Assembly: GCA_027030295.1 (NCBI GenBank)
Contig: JALVFB010000102.1
Location: 1 to 12,960, forward strand
Length of the DNA stretch: 12,960 nt
Direction of reading: 5' to 3'
DNA from: Hyphomicrobiales bacterium
Lineage (GTDB): Bacteria > Pseudomonadota > Alphaproteobacteria > Rhizobiales > Aestuariivirgaceae
Shown: positions 12,834 through 12,960 of the stretch, piece after piece
How positions within the stretch are numbered: the first letter of the stretch is position 1
Layout of the letters: each line of letters starts with the position of its first letter
Notes under the pieces: model-generated
The model's database searches: none
The model's input: only the letters and a program-made list of their open reading frames with translations
Told to the model about the DNA's origin: nothing
Program-made: the position numbers and the translations under genes

Positions 12834-12960
12834 ATGATAGTCGATCGCACAAGGGCATCTGCACTGGCGCGCCGGCGCGCCCGCGCCCTCCTGCTCGCCA
12901 TCATGGCCTGCGTGCTGTGGCTGCTGACGCCGGCCATCGCGCCGGCCACCGCCCAGCAGG
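12834..12960 (+). CDS. N-terminus of an exported protein, 3' truncated
   Basis: Only the first 42 codons are in the window and the frame is open to the right edge. The start reads as a signal peptide: a basic N-region with the cluster 'ARRRARA' (12-18), a hydrophobic core '[18 protein letters not shown]' (19-36) and a possible signal peptidase I site after 'PATA' (37-40), before 'QQ'. ATG 12834 has a GGGGG run (12824-12828) five bases upstream. It begins 25 bases after the purH stop with no terminator, so the two are probably cotranscribed. What the mature protein does cannot be told from this fragment. Confidence 0.65.
   Translation, partial: MIVDRTRASALARRRARALLLAIMACVLWLLTPAIAPATAQQ

Overview
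The window is GC-rich bacterial chromosome and reads as an alphaproteobacterium. The main evidence is a complete F1-ATPase operon (atpH-atpA-atpG-atpD-atpC) with no F0 genes (atpI/B/E/F) in front of it, the split arrangement typical of Alphaproteobacteria. A cytosolic heparinase II/III-like protein directly upstream of purH fits the same group. I cannot name the genus from sequence alone. All genes lie on the + strand, and the long minus-strand open frames are GC-driven shadows.

Layout: (1) 1-1019, the 3' part of an SLC13-type permease with RCK_C domains. (2) 1020-1426, a 407-base gap holding a long GC-rich palindrome, a 41-base perfect direct repeat, two candidate promoters and an operator-like dyad, followed by a structured leader for the ATPase operon. 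(3) 1427-6482, atpH, atpA, atpG, atpD and atpC. A second member of the palindrome family lies between atpD and atpC. (4) 6515-7027, dsbB, close behind atpC and probably read with it. (5) 7061-9167, ftsH with its own candidate promoter. (6) 9168-9374, an intergenic region with a weak terminator candidate and a TTAAC-rich dyad resembling CtrA boxes. (7) 9375-11138, the heparinase II/III-like gene. (8) 11228-12808, purH. (9) 12834 to the edge, the start of an exported protein.

How the genes work together: the five F1 subunits form the catalytic head and stalks of ATP synthase. DsbB reoxidises DsbA using membrane quinone, so it draws on the same respiratory chain that powers the synthase. FtsH is the membrane AAA+ protease for quality control of membrane complexes. 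PurH makes IMP, the precursor of the purine nucleotides. These are housekeeping genes and I see no new defence, toxin or biosynthetic system. The most notable signal is non-coding: a palindromic repeat family with two full copies and one half copy, whose stem shows a compensatory base-pair change and one copy of which sits inside the ATP synthase operon.
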